Source of the DNA: an uncultured Verrucomicrobia subdivision 3 bacterium
GTDB lineage: Bacteria > Verrucomicrobiota > Verrucomicrobiia > Limisphaerales > UBA11358
Length of the DNA stretch: 47,271 nucleotides
Assembly (NCBI GenBank): GCA_903875465.1
Contig: CAIQWB010000040.1
Coordinates: 1 to 47,271, forward strand
Direction of reading: 5' to 3'
Numbering within the stretch: position 1 is the stretch's first letter; every line of letters begins with the position of its first letter. The translations under genes and the position numbers were made by a program. The notes below the pieces were generated by a model that was not told the origin of the DNA, searched no databases, and saw only the letters and a list, made by a program, of their open reading frames with translations. Of the stretch, positions 8,389 through 16,074 are shown piece by piece.

Positions 8389-8862
8389 TTATAGCGAAAT
8401 CAAAACCAAGCTTTTATCCCCGGTGAACTCCAATTCACCATTATTAATTCGGGCATCGTAAATTTTGAATTTAACTGCCCTCAATTCCCCAAGTGCCTTG
8501 GAAATACGTTCCATCTCGTCATCATTGAACTGGCCAAGGCGAACCCGGTGATGGCTGAGTTTCGCCCGGCGCATGACAAGGAATAGAAAAAAGGAAAATG
8601 GGCTGGTCAACCGGCATTTAAAAACCACGGGCATTTCCAACGGAACGATGTGGAACCAAAACTTGTCGAACAACTCGCCGCAGTTGGTGCAATGTTCCAT
8701 GATGGAAGCATCATCAAAATTCTGTTGGGGCGATTCTCCCCAGATTTCGTGCATTTTATCGAGGTTTTTCTGTGAACTGAAATTATCAAGCACATGAGCC
8801 ACCCGGCTAGTTATTGCGTTTCCGGTTATGATCGTTGGATTATTTGCGGTTGTCGTTGTCAT
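8389..8862 (-). CDS. 157-residue protein with a DnaB-helicase-like segment
   Basis: Residues about 104-141 (H-H-R-V-R-L-G-Q-F-N-D-D-E-M-E-R-I-S then K-I-Y-D-A) resemble the DnaB RecA-fold segment R-x-R-x-G-Q-x-x-D-x-x-x-x-R-I-S...Y-I-D-D. P-L-E-M-P at 74-78 recalls the S-L-E-M of DnaB. There is no Walker A or B motif and the length is a third of DnaB, so it cannot be a complete helicase. A C-x-x-C pair lies at 58-61. It could be a degraded replicative helicase or an unrelated element protein. It is immediately downstream of the polymerase-like gene on the same strand. Confidence 0.55.
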   Translation of the reverse strand: MTTTTANNPTIITGNAITSRVAHVLDNFSSQKNLDKMHEIWGESPQQNFDDASIMEHCTNCGELFDKFWFHIVPLEMPVVFKCRLTSPFSFFLFLVMRRAKLSHHRVRLGQFNDDEMERISKALGELRAVKFKIYDARINNGELEFTGDKSLVLISL

Positions 8863-8905
8863 GAAAATAAATAGGCAAGAGCCGGTTGAATCGTGTTTAT
8901 TTATT

Positions 8906-10291
8906 TCACCCGGGACCGATGGTTTGAATCGTTGGCCGTGAAGTTTTCAACGTTGGCTTGAACCCAATTGCCGTCGTCAAATGGTGCTCCATGATTTTGG
9001 TGACCATCGGAATATCCGCCGCAAAACACCCGATGGCATCATGAATGGTGTAGCAATAAATCCCGTGCATCATGAGTTCATTGGCAATGCCATCAATGAA
9101 AATGCCACTTTCAATCTGCTGCAATTTCAACCCAAATTGGCTATGTATCTTCTCCTTGCCCTTGGCGTTGCTCTTCAAAACCTTTGAAATGCCCGTGTCC
9201 CTGATCGTTTTGATTCGGTGAATTTCGGCATAGAGCATTGGGAAATGCTGCTGATATGCCGCCATGATTGCCTTGGCTACAACCTTGCTCACACCCTTGG
9301 GCGGTTGGTTCACATTGCGGCAGTTCAACGCCCCCTTGATGACGCATTGCTTCATGTCATCGGCTGATATGCCTGATCCGGTCAAATCCACGAAACGCTG
9401 ATAAAAATTACCGGACGACCACAAGGCATAATAACGGCTGGCCTCATCTTGAATGGCGGCAGCATCACCACCCGCAATTTGTTGATACAACTTGAGCAGT
9501 AAAAAGGGCTGGCTCGCATGTTGGTCAACCTCCCATACCTCTTGGCCATCAACCCGCAGGAACGCCCTCAAATCCTTGTGAAGGCTGATGACAGGGGTGA
9601 ACAATCTGCCCACACGGTTTTCCCGGGTGAAAAACCACCCACACCGTGTGATACCATCCACAACCTTGGTATCGGCATTAATGGCCTCAATGAGCATCTC
9701 GGCATGAGCCTTTGAACTGTCGTCTGAGCCATGCTTGAATTGCCGGTGATTAACATAATCCATCACGCTGGCATCAAACCGTAATCGGCAAAGGTTTCCA
9801 TATAGCCATTTTTCCAAGTCGGTATGAACCGCAATAATATTGCTCAAGCCCGTGGCAAATGCCTTGGCTTGAGTGTTGGTCAATTGGATTGCAAGAGGAC
9901 AGGGCACGACCTTTTGACGGCGGTATGCCCTGGTAAAGCAATAGCTGCGGGAAAACTTTGCATTCAGAAATTTGGGATTCACCTCGATGACGTCCAAGTT
10001 TTCCAAGGCATCAAGCAAAACTTTCAATTCTGGATTCCGACAGCCACATGCCTTTTCCAATTTGCGGGTGTTCAAGTTGACCCAGTGCTTATGATGGTCC
10101 CGATTTCGACTTTGAATCAACTCGCCCCACTTGATTCGGGAAATGATTATGAAGAGCTTGATGAGGCGAAATTTCACACCGGAAAGCTTACGTTGCTTCA
10201 ATAAAAATGCCTTTTCCTTGGAATTTAGGTTGGCACAATTTGAAACCAAATCGGACAACCCTGCTAATCCAGATGGAACCTTAAATTTCAT
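8906..10291 (-). CDS. Putative family-A-like polymerase of the mobile element
   Basis: 461 residues. The C-terminal half has a polymerase-palm pattern: G-R-L-F-T then L-R-A-F-L-R-V-D-G, then E-V-D-Q-H-A-S-Q-P (Asp256, motif A-like); a basic stretch around K314 (motif B-like); and Y-T-I-H-D-A-I-G (His417-Asp418, motif C-like, as H-D in family A polymerases). The basic N-terminal 120 residues may bind DNA. Standard PolA is about 900 residues with a 3'-5' nuclease domain; this is much shorter and has none. I infer a replication or repair protein of the element. The motif assignment is by eye, so an unrelated fold remains possible. Confidence 0.6.
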   Translation of the reverse strand: MKFKVPSGLAGLSDLVSNCANLNSKEKAFLLKQRKLSGVKFRLIKLFIIISRIKWGELIQSRNRDHHKHWVNLNTRKLEKACGCRNPELKVLLDALENLDVIEVNPKFLNAKFSRSYCFTRAYRRQKVVPCPLAIQLTNTQAKAFATGLSNIIAVHTDLEKWLYGNLCRLRFDASVMDYVNHRQFKHGSDDSSKAHAEMLIEAINADTKVVDGITRCGWFFTRENRVGRLFTPVISLHKDLRAFLRVDGQEVWEVDQHASQPFLLLKLYQQIAGGDAAAIQDEASRYYALWSSGNFYQRFVDLTGSGISADDMKQCVIKGALNCRNVNQPPKGVSKVVAKAIMAAYQQHFPMLYAEIHRIKTIRDTGISKVLKSNAKGKEKIHSQFGLKLQQIESGIFIDGIANELMMHGIYCYTIHDAIGCFAADIPMVTKIMEHHLTTAIGFKPTLKTSRPTIQTIGPG

Positions 10292-10454
10292 CAGTTATAA
10301 TAAAGTAATAAACAACATATTCTTGCAGATGTGATGAAAAAATATGGACCAACCACCCGATCCGTCATGCTGGAAATGCGTCTCCAATGCATGTTGGGGA
10401 TCAAGCACTTGGTCACATACATAAAATTTTAATTTGTGGTAATTTGCATAAACT

Positions 10455-11060
10455 TCAATTTTGGGCCAAAGCACTGGTGCAGAAAAACTGTCCAACAGAC
10501 CTATTCTCCCCCTCCGTTTTGGTAATTGAGATGCCATCAGAAACTTGCTCCATTCCAAGGTATTCAGCATTTGGCGTCATCCAATCTCTGGCTAAATCCT
10601 TGCCCACTCCTTGACGCAAAAGTTCATCGTAATTGGTATATTCGTGACGGTAGTTGTTTCGCATAACAATTTTTAAGAATTTATCAAACTCAATTTCTCC
10701 CATGCTGTATAGACGATACGTCTTTGAATTGTTTCGCACAGCGTAACCAATCGCCTCTTCAACTGAAAGTCGCTCATCTAGCTTGAAGCCGCCTGAATAC
10801 GCCATCGCCACTAATTCATCAATTTGGGCGTCTTTCTCCCGCTCAAGTTTCAAAATGCGCTTTTCTCTGCGATTTTTCCCCTTGGAAATGGTTGTATCAA
10901 TAGCCTCTAACACTTTTGTCTTATCTTTTTCGTCTATTAGGTAACCGATTATTTTCGGGCCATATTTTGTCCACTTCGTATCCGGTTCAATTGGCAATTT
11001 TAGTTTTTTTAGAATGCTCGGTAATCTGTATCTACGATTCGTTTTAATGCAATTTTTCAT
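10455..11060 (-). CDS. Hypothetical 201-residue charged protein
   Basis: No family recognised. The N-terminal third is very basic (K-T-N-R-R-Y-R-L-P, K-K-L-K-L-P) with a likely helical Lys/Arg/Glu stretch at about 60-85 (R-R-E-K-R-I-L-K-L-E-R-E-K-D). The rest holds a mixed region with F-D-K-F-L-K-I-V-M-R-N-N-Y-R. There is no signal peptide. It is upstream of the polymerase-like gene on the same strand, in the most AT-rich part of the element, and may bind nucleic acid (inference from charge only). Confidence 0.55.
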   Translation of the reverse strand: MKNCIKTNRRYRLPSILKKLKLPIEPDTKWTKYGPKIIGYLIDEKDKTKVLEAIDTTISKGKNRREKRILKLEREKDAQIDELVAMAYSGGFKLDERLSVEEAIGYAVRNNSKTYRLYSMGEIEFDKFLKIVMRNNYRHEYTNYDELLRQGVGKDLARDWMTPNAEYLGMEQVSDGISITKTEGENRSVGQFFCTSALAQN

Positions 11061-11476
11061 ATAATATTCGTGTCAAGGCAATGGACTTCCCCACAAGGGC
11101 ACAATGCACCTGTGTTGGTTATTTGGGAGGTTTTGCCTCAATGAGTCTTGCCAGCCATTTCCAGCACCAACCGGAACGGCGAGCAATCTCAAACGGGAAT
11201 CATTATATAGATGAGCAACTTGAAAGTCAAGAATGAAGTCAAGCCTAAATAATGATATTTCGCAAAAAATCTTACATATATGTGATTTCCCGTAAATACG
11301 TATTTATCAACTGGCGATGAATTTTATGCCCCGTGTCCAGATCGTGAATCAGAGCTCGAAATGGGAAAAGTTTCAAAACGAGCCGGGTAATTGCGTCATT
11401 ACGATTTTCCCCATGAAAAACCAGCCCCAATTATTGAACGTATCAGGCCGGGCAAGGGGGTGGCAAAAAGCTCATA
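11061..11476. other. AT-rich non-coding region with two palindromes
   Basis: No convincing gene. It holds ACATATATGT (11274-11283) and, 9 nt on, the perfect 14-bp palindrome TAAATACGTATTTA (11293-11306). It is the longest non-coding stretch of the element and lies upstream of the minus-strand gene at 10455-11060, so a promoter/operator or replication origin is possible. Confidence 0.5.
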
Positions 11477-11800
11477 TCAAGAAGCAGTATGCCGCCATGG
11501 GGGTATGGTCCAAATAGCCTCCCCCTCACTGACCGTGCCAATGATCAGCCCCAGGTATTGTTCCATTTCTTGATGCGACGTGATGACGTAACATGTTGGG
11601 CAGACGCCACAAAAATGCGGCTGGTAGCCACCCTCTGGATTGCGATTGAGGGGTTGAATCGTCCATGCGCATTGCTGGGGCTCAATGTCCCCCAGCAGCA
11701 GGTTCTGGTATTGCTTGGCCTCCTGTGTGCTTGTGAGGAAATAGTTTAATCCCTCGTATCGCTTTACGCAGGGCTGGAATTGTTTTGTCGTTGTCGTCAT
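11477..11800 (-). CDS. Hypothetical 107-residue protein with an internal duplication
   Basis: The start is placed at the ATG at 11800 (M-T-T-T-T-K-Q-F-Q-P-C); a longer frame from 11887 adds an implausible hydrophobic leader. Two similar halves are visible: L-T-S-T-Q-E-A-K-Q-Y-Q-N-L-L-L-G...A-W-T-I-Q-P and I-T-S-H-Q-E-M-E-Q-Y-L-G-L-I-I-G...I-W-T-I-P-P, about 48 residues apart. Between them sits F-C-G-V-C-P-T-C, a possible metal site. The function is unknown. The M-T-T-T-T start recurs in the protein at 8389-8862. Confidence 0.55.
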   Translation of the reverse strand: MTTTTKQFQPCVKRYEGLNYFLTSTQEAKQYQNLLLGDIEPQQCAWTIQPLNRNPEGGYQPHFCGVCPTCYVITSHQEMEQYLGLIIGTVSEGEAIWTIPPWRHTAS

Positions 11801-12059
11801 AATTTTATCGTGGCAATCGGTTGTGTCGCCATATATAAATATTTCCAGTTCCAAGAAATCCCCCAACAAACAAACAGGCCAGAGCATTTAATTTTAATTT
11901 CAGCGCAAACGTTGCCGTATGGGTCCATTCACCCTGAAATTGGCATTATCGTTTTACACTGGGTTGGACTCATGACAAAACCGCACACCGTGAAAATATA
12001 TCAACGTTCAAACGGTGGCCGGTGATATGTATTGAGGTCCGTTCTTCGTTGTCGTGAAA

Positions 12060-12099
12060 AAAAGCCGCAGCGGTCGTTAAAAAAACTGCTGCGGCTTTT
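12060..12099 (-). terminator. Intrinsic terminator of the large serine integrase
   Basis: On the minus strand GCCGCAGC (12095-12088) pairs with GCTGCGGC (12071-12064) across a 16-nt loop and is followed by a run of T. It begins 4 nt after the integrase stop. The A-run and T-run on both sides would let it act in both directions. Confidence 0.9.
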
Positions 12100-12102
12100 C
12101 GA

Positions 12103-13719
12103 TTAAGCGGTCAATTCAGCCATCGTCGAAGGCTTTTTATTAAGGCACCACAATGTTCGCAAACCACCATTTTCCTCGTCTGGGTCCCAATGGCTATTTG
12201 CCACCCACCATTCTTTGCCTTTTCTGTCCCAAGCAATCAAATCCTGACCCTCGTATCCCAAGTTTTTTTTCCAAGCAATCCTCATTTGGCAAAGTTTTGG
12301 GTTAACGACGATTTCATCAATCGCATCCTTTAAAACGGATGAGATTTTTGCACGTCCCAACGGGGTTTTGATGTCATCTTGAATGGTTTCCCCCATTTCC
12401 TCAATTTTGCCGGGTATATTTGTCATGCTGGATTCTTCCAGCACAGCTTTTTGCAGGTCTGCTTGCAATTTTTCCATCTGGGATTCCAATGCAGACATTC
12501 TTTGGGCAATGATTTTTGGCGGAACATCATCGGAAGCCTCAATGATCGCCATCATTTTCGTGAGCTGCTTTTTCACCCCGTCAATCTGCAAGCGTAACGC
12601 ACCAGTGCTCGACGCAGATTGTGGCCGCAATTTCGACAGGAAACGCTTATCGCAAAAAACCCATTCCGTGAAACATTCTTCCAAGATATTGGTTGCCACA
12701 GTTTTATATGAGCACATTTTGTGCTTGTGCGCATTGCCGCACACCAAATAGGTGTACCCGTGGCGGGACCGCACTAGCTGGATTAAGCTGGCTCCACAAT
12801 CGGAGCATTTTATTATGCCAGCAAAAAGGTTGTTGCGATAAGGCGTTTTTGGATTTTTATAACCTGTTCCCTTGTAAGTGTTTCGCTGCTTTAATTTGGC
12901 TTGGACTTGGTAAAACAAGTCGTGTTCAATGATTTGTGGGAAATAATCTAAAATTTTATCCCCATCCTCAATCCGTTTGCCATTGATGTTGGTTTTTGGC
13001 TGGAAATGACCAAGGACTTGTTCTCCGGTCAAGGTGTTGTGAATTATGGCTTTGTTCCAATCTTTTCCATGGAAAGACGCAACCCTTTGTTCGTTAAAAA
13101 TTCGGATGATGGATATGATGCCCAGTCCTTCACTTGAGAGTTTAAAAATGCGCTGGACGGTCTCAACGTGCTTTGGAATCGGCACAATCGTGTCATTTTC
13201 CACCGTTAGCCATCCGGGCAGTTTTTTCGTGTAAATTTTGGTTTTGGAATCGATCCGCTTTTGCTTCCAAGCTGCCTTCCCCCGGTAAATTCGTTTTTGC
13301 CGCTCTTCATTCGCCAGAGTCGTTTTCAACGAGAGAATCAGGAATGACTGCGAACTTTGCCAATTGGCTTTTGTCAGCGTTTGGCCGTCCCGCAGAGAAA
13401 CGATAGTGATACCGCATTCAAGGATTTTTGAAATTAAATTCAAGGAGTCCAAGGGCAACATTCGTGACAGCCTGTCCACATCCTCGATAAGCAGGTATCT
13501 GGGGACCATCCCTTGGTCCAAATCTTCAAGCAGTTCTTTTAAGGCTTTTCTGCCGTCCGCACCCTTCCCCCCTGAGATTCCAAGGTCTTTATAGGTTTTG
13601 ACCAGCTTGGCACCATGCTCCTTGCTCCACTGCTCCGCAGATTGTGTCTGGCGTTGTTCGGATTGACCATCCGCCTGTTCTGCGGTTGAATACCTCAAAT
13701 AGAGTATCGCATTATCCAT
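12103..13719 (-). CDS. Large serine recombinase (integrase) of the element
   Basis: 538 residues from the ATG at 13719; a 13-residue longer frame upstream lacks any domain support. It has an N-terminal resolvase domain with catalytic Ser11 (L-Y-L-R-Y-S) and D-R-L-S-R (82-86), a Recombinase domain (about 165-275), a zinc ribbon with Cys305, Cys308, Cys327 and Cys336, then a long coiled coil (about 370-440) and a tail. This is the standard phage/ICE integrase architecture, which joins short attP and attB sites through a central dinucleotide. It reads inward from the right junction 56 nt away, as expected. It is probably the enzyme that inserted this element into the Dabb gene. Excision would need a directionality factor, not identified here. 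Confidence 0.95.
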   Translation of the reverse strand: MDNAILYLRYSTAEQADGQSEQRQTQSAEQWSKEHGAKLVKTYKDLGISGGKGADGRKALKELLEDLDQGMVPRYLLIEDVDRLSRMLPLDSLNLISKILECGITIVSLRDGQTLTKANWQSSQSFLILSLKTTLANEERQKRIYRGKAAWKQKRIDSKTKIYTKKLPGWLTVENDTIVPIPKHVETVQRIFKLSSEGLGIISIIRIFNEQRVASFHGKDWNKAIIHNTLTGEQVLGHFQPKTNINGKRIEDGDKILDYFPQIIEHDLFYQVQAKLKQRNTYKGTGYKNPKTPYRNNLFAGIIKCSDCGASLIQLVRSRHGYTYLVCGNAHKHKMCSYKTVATNILEECFTEWVFCDKRFLSKLRPQSASSTGALRLQIDGVKKQLTKMMAIIEASDDVPPKIIAQRMSALESQMEKLQADLQKAVLEESSMTNIPGKIEEMGETIQDDIKTPLGRAKISSVLKDAIDEIVVNPKLCQMRIAWKKNLGYEGQDLIAWDRKGKEWWVANSHWDPDEENGGLRTLWCLNKKPSTMAELTA

Positions 13720-13720
13720 T

Positions 13721-14059
13721 ATGAAAGAACAAATACAGGATTCCGGAAAAGTTGTCACCTATTTCTCACACATTGTTATTTTTTGGACAGACCCGGCCCA
13801 GCCCAACGCCATCGCTAAATTGGTGGCCGGGGCAAACAAATACCTCAAGAACATCCCCGGCGTGATTCAATTTCATGTGGGCCAAATGTCCCCCAGTCCC
13901 CGGGCGGTGGTGGACCAAAGTTACCAGGTGGCCTTGAACCTGATTTTCCCCAGCAAACAGGCTGAGCAGGAATACCAGGTGCATCCTCAACACATTGAAT
14001 TCGTCGAGAAAGTCTTTAAGCCCACCTGCAAAAAAGTCCAGATTTTCGATTTCGAGTAA
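13721..14059 (+). CDS. Dabb (stress-responsive alpha/beta barrel) protein, 5' end rebuilt by the element
   Basis: 112 residues. From F-S-H-I-V-I-F-W (about residue 15) onward it is a Dabb ferredoxin-like barrel ending V-F-K-P-T-C-K-K-V-Q-I-F-D-F-E. Dabb proteins usually start at that histidine-containing strand, so the first 14 residues (M-K-E-Q-I-Q-D...) are an addition encoded by element DNA. The normal start M-F-S-H-V-V-I remains at 3971. Integration thus replaced the first codons and the promoter but left an in-frame product. The function of bacterial Dabb proteins is poorly known; they dimerise, and some relatives are enzymes. The start is one base from the divergent integrase start, so expression now depends on element sequence. 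Confidence 0.85.
   Translation: MKEQIQDSGKVVTYFSHIVIFWTDPAQPNAIAKLVAGANKYLKNIPGVIQFHVGQMSPSPRAVVDQSYQVALNLIFPSKQAEQEYQVHPQHIEFVEKVFKPTCKKVQIFDFE
13752..13782. other. Right attachment junction (attR-like)
   Basis: TTGTCACC (13752-13759) is the inverse of the left GGTGACAA. TTGTTATTTT (13773-13782) is the copy shared with the left end. The proposed crossover GT is 13775-13776. The junction lies inside codons of the Dabb gene and keeps its frame. Confidence 0.75.
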
Positions 14060-14075
14060 GCGCCGGCCAGCCGCC

Positions 14076-14094
14076 AGCCACGGTTGGCTTTTTT
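14076..14094 (+). terminator. Intrinsic terminator after the Dabb gene
   Basis: AGCCA-cggt-TGGCT followed by a T-run, 17 nt after the Dabb stop. The stem is only 5 bp, so strength is uncertain. Confidence 0.6.
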
Positions 14095-14115
14095 AGGCAA
14101 ACGCTCTGCCGCAGC

Positions 14116-14868
14116 TCAGGCGAAGCGCAGCCGGGCTTCCAGTTCGCGCAAACTGACGGTGACATTCACTTGCTTGCCGTCGGTAAGCGCGGCGCAATAT
14201 TCCCCGGAACCTTTGGCGTTCAACGCGGCAATCATCCGGAGGTTCACGATGACGGAACGGTTTAAACGGACAAAATCCTTTGGTGCCAGCTCCTGTTCGA
14301 GCGTCGCCAGGGTTTCCCGGATAATATGGCGCTCGGCACCGGCGCTGACCACGACATAATTTCCCGCCGACTCAATCCAGTCGATCTGGCCGGCCTTGAT
14401 GAACACAACCCGCTCACCCGCCCTGGCCATCAGGTGCGAGAGCGTCAGCCGGGGCGGCGTCCCGGCGGCGGGCGCGGGTTTCTCCCCCGGAGTTTCGCGC
14501 ATCGCCGCGAGCTGGTCACGCACGCGCTCGAGCGCCCGCGCGAGGCGTTCCGGCCGGACTGGCTTGAGTAAATAATCCACCGCGCGCGTGTCAAACGCCT
14601 CCACGGCAAACCCATCATGCGCGGTTACGAACACGACGAGTGGCAAAGGCTCGTCGGCGAGGAGGTGGGCGAGCTTTAGGCCAGTCAGGCGGGGCATTTG
14701 CACATCCAAGACCAGCAAATGCACCCCCCCGTTGCTGATTAATTGTTTCGCTTCCGCGCCGGAAGCCGCCTCGCTAATGATTTCAATATCACCATGTTCC
14801 CCCAGCAAATCCCGCAGGCGCGCCCGCGCCAGCGGTTCGTCATCCACGAGAATAGTTTTGATTTTCAT
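14116..14868 (-). CDS. LytTR-family response regulator
   Basis: 250 residues. The receiver domain (about 1-120) has the acidic pocket D9-D10, the phosphoacceptor Asp55 in L-V-L-D-V-Q-M-P, and the conserved L-L-K-P lysine near 102. A linker rich in Pro and Ala leads to a LytTR DNA-binding domain (about 150-248), which includes I-D-W-I-E-S-A-G-N-Y-V and F-V-R-L-N-R-S-V-I-V-N. LytTR regulators bind short direct repeats upstream of targets. The gene follows its histidine kinase with a 12-nt gap in one operon. The efflux operon starting at 16439 on the other strand is the nearest likely target. Confidence 0.93.
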   Translation of the reverse strand: MKIKTILVDDEPLARARLRDLLGEHGDIEIISEAASGAEAKQLISNGGVHLLVLDVQMPRLTGLKLAHLLADEPLPLVVFVTAHDGFAVEAFDTRAVDYLLKPVRPERLARALERVRDQLAAMRETPGEKPAPAAGTPPRLTLSHLMARAGERVVFIKAGQIDWIESAGNYVVVSAGAERHIIRETLATLEQELAPKDFVRLNRSVIVNLRMIAALNAKGSGEYCAALTDGKQVNVTVSLRELEARLRFA

Positions 14869-14880
14869 GCCAGGGTGCGG

Positions 14881-16074
14881 TCAGGCGGTGCGCTGCGGCA
14901 GACTCAGCTCCACGCGGAAGCCACCACCCGCCTGCGGGCCGGATCGAAAGGAATGCGCCGGGCCATACAATGCCGCCAGCCGGTCCCGGGTGTTGGCCAG
15001 GCCAACGCCGGTGCCAGGCGTGCCCATGACCATTTCCGCGCCCGCCCCGTGACGGGTATTGGTCACCTCCAAAACCAGCAGGGACCCGGCCAGCCGGGCG
15101 CACACGGTGATTTGTTCCGGCTGGTCGGACGGTTCCACACCATGCCGGATGGCATTTTCCACCAGCGGCTGGAGCAGCAGCGTGGGCACCAGGAAAGGCA
15201 AGCAGGCCGCGGGCACCTCCAGCTGGCACAACAGCCGTTCGCCAAATCGCAATTTTTGTATATCCACGTAATGGCCCAGCAGTTTGAGCTCCTCGGCCAG
15301 GGCAATTTCCCCCCGCTGGGGATCGCGCAACGTCATCCGCAAGAGGTCGGCGAGGTTCAAAACCATTTCATTCGCGAGCCGGGCATTTTGCGGAATCAGC
15401 GCGGCGATGGAATTCAGGGTATTGAAAAGAAAGTGCGGCTGCAATTGGGTGCGCAAGCCCGCCAGGTGCGCCTCAGCGAGATGCGCGGACAGTGCGGCGG
15501 CCTGTTGTTCCTGCGCGCGCAGGCGGACGGTGGCAAAGTAAGCGTGGGCAAAGAGCAACAACACCGCATAAGGCGGCAGATTCGTGGTGGCGTTGGCCAG
15601 CACCGTGTGCCAGTCGAAGTTCGCCGAACGCAGTTCCAGCGGCAAAAATATCATGGCGGACTGGTCAAACTCATGACCATCCCGTGCGGCCTCGGGAAAA
15701 GCCAGGGCCAGCTGCTGCTTAAACGCCGCGGCAATTTTCGGCTGCAGCGAGACCAGGGTGGCACAGGAAAGCGTCCCGCAGATGAGCCCAAATCCCGCGG
15801 CCGCCACCAAATGCTTCCCGAGATTCGTGCGCCAGGCGGAACTATTAATGGGATAATATTGCGCCATCAAAAACACGGCGGGAGTCATTAACGCAACAGG
15901 CAATAACTTGCCCGCAACGATTTCAAATATCAGCGCCAGCGGACGAAAACCCGCAAGGTAGACGGTGACGTTGATGAACAATAAAAGACCAAGCCAGCCG
16001 ACGGTCACCAGCAGCCAGTACCGGCGCGAGGGAAAGGGGCTGGCTTTGTCACCGGCCTTTTCAAACAGCTTCAT
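14881..16074 (-). CDS. LytS/YehU-type sensor histidine kinase
   Basis: I choose the ATG at 16074 (M-K-L-F-E-K; 397 residues); a 12-residue longer frame has no support. Four or so membrane segments lie in the first 190 residues, then a short coiled linker and a His_kinase domain with the phosphorylated histidine in Q-L-Q-P-H-F-L-F-N (His214). The ATPase has N box L-V-E-N-A-I-R-H-G and G box G-T-G-V-G-L-A-N-T-R-D-R. No extracellular sensing domain is recognisable; the signal is probably read within the membrane. It pairs with the LytTR regulator 12 nt downstream. Confidence 0.93.
   Translation of the reverse strand: MKLFEKAGDKASPFPSRRYWLLVTVGWLGLLLFINVTVYLAGFRPLALIFEIVAGKLLPVALMTPAVFLMAQYYPINSSAWRTNLGKHLVAAAGFGLICGTLSCATLVSLQPKIAAAFKQQLALAFPEAARDGHEFDQSAMIFLPLELRSANFDWHTVLANATTNLPPYAVLLLFAHAYFATVRLRAQEQQAAALSAHLAEAHLAGLRTQLQPHFLFNTLNSIAALIPQNARLANEMVLNLADLLRMTLRDPQRGEIALAEELKLLGHYVDIQKLRFGERLLCQLEVPAACLPFLVPTLLLQPLVENAIRHGVEPSDQPEQITVCARLAGSLLVLEVTNTRHGAGAEMVMGTPGTGVGLANTRDRLAALYGPAHSFRSGPQAGGGFRVELSLPQRTA

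Larger units (their letters stand above)
3987..13775. mobile_element. 9.8-kb integrated element inserted in a Dabb gene
   Basis: The boundaries are set by the shared TTGTTATTTT and by the split Dabb gene on either side. A large serine integrase lies at the right end, with its start codon 56 nt from the junction. The left end carries a small serine recombinase. Between them are a polymerase-like protein, a DnaB-like fragment, an XRE regulator, a broken hsdR, a secreted LamG/Ig protein and small unknown genes. Base composition is visibly more AT-rich than the flanks, especially 10,300-12,060. No conjugation or capsid genes are seen, so this is either an integrated plasmid-like or satellite element, or a reduced one. 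Confidence 0.82.

Noticed and set aside
10295-10570. 91-codon minus-strand frame between the polymerase-like gene and the 201-residue gene
   Set aside because: It overlaps the 3' end of the 201-residue gene and has no domain or ribosome-binding site.
11317-11517. 66-codon plus-strand frame in the AT-rich gap
   Set aside because: It overlaps the end of the gene at 11477-11800 and has an unremarkable composition.
14743-15891. 382-codon plus-strand frame over the sensor kinase and regulator genes
   Set aside because: Low-complexity Arg/Gln/Gly-rich product fully antisense to two clear genes.
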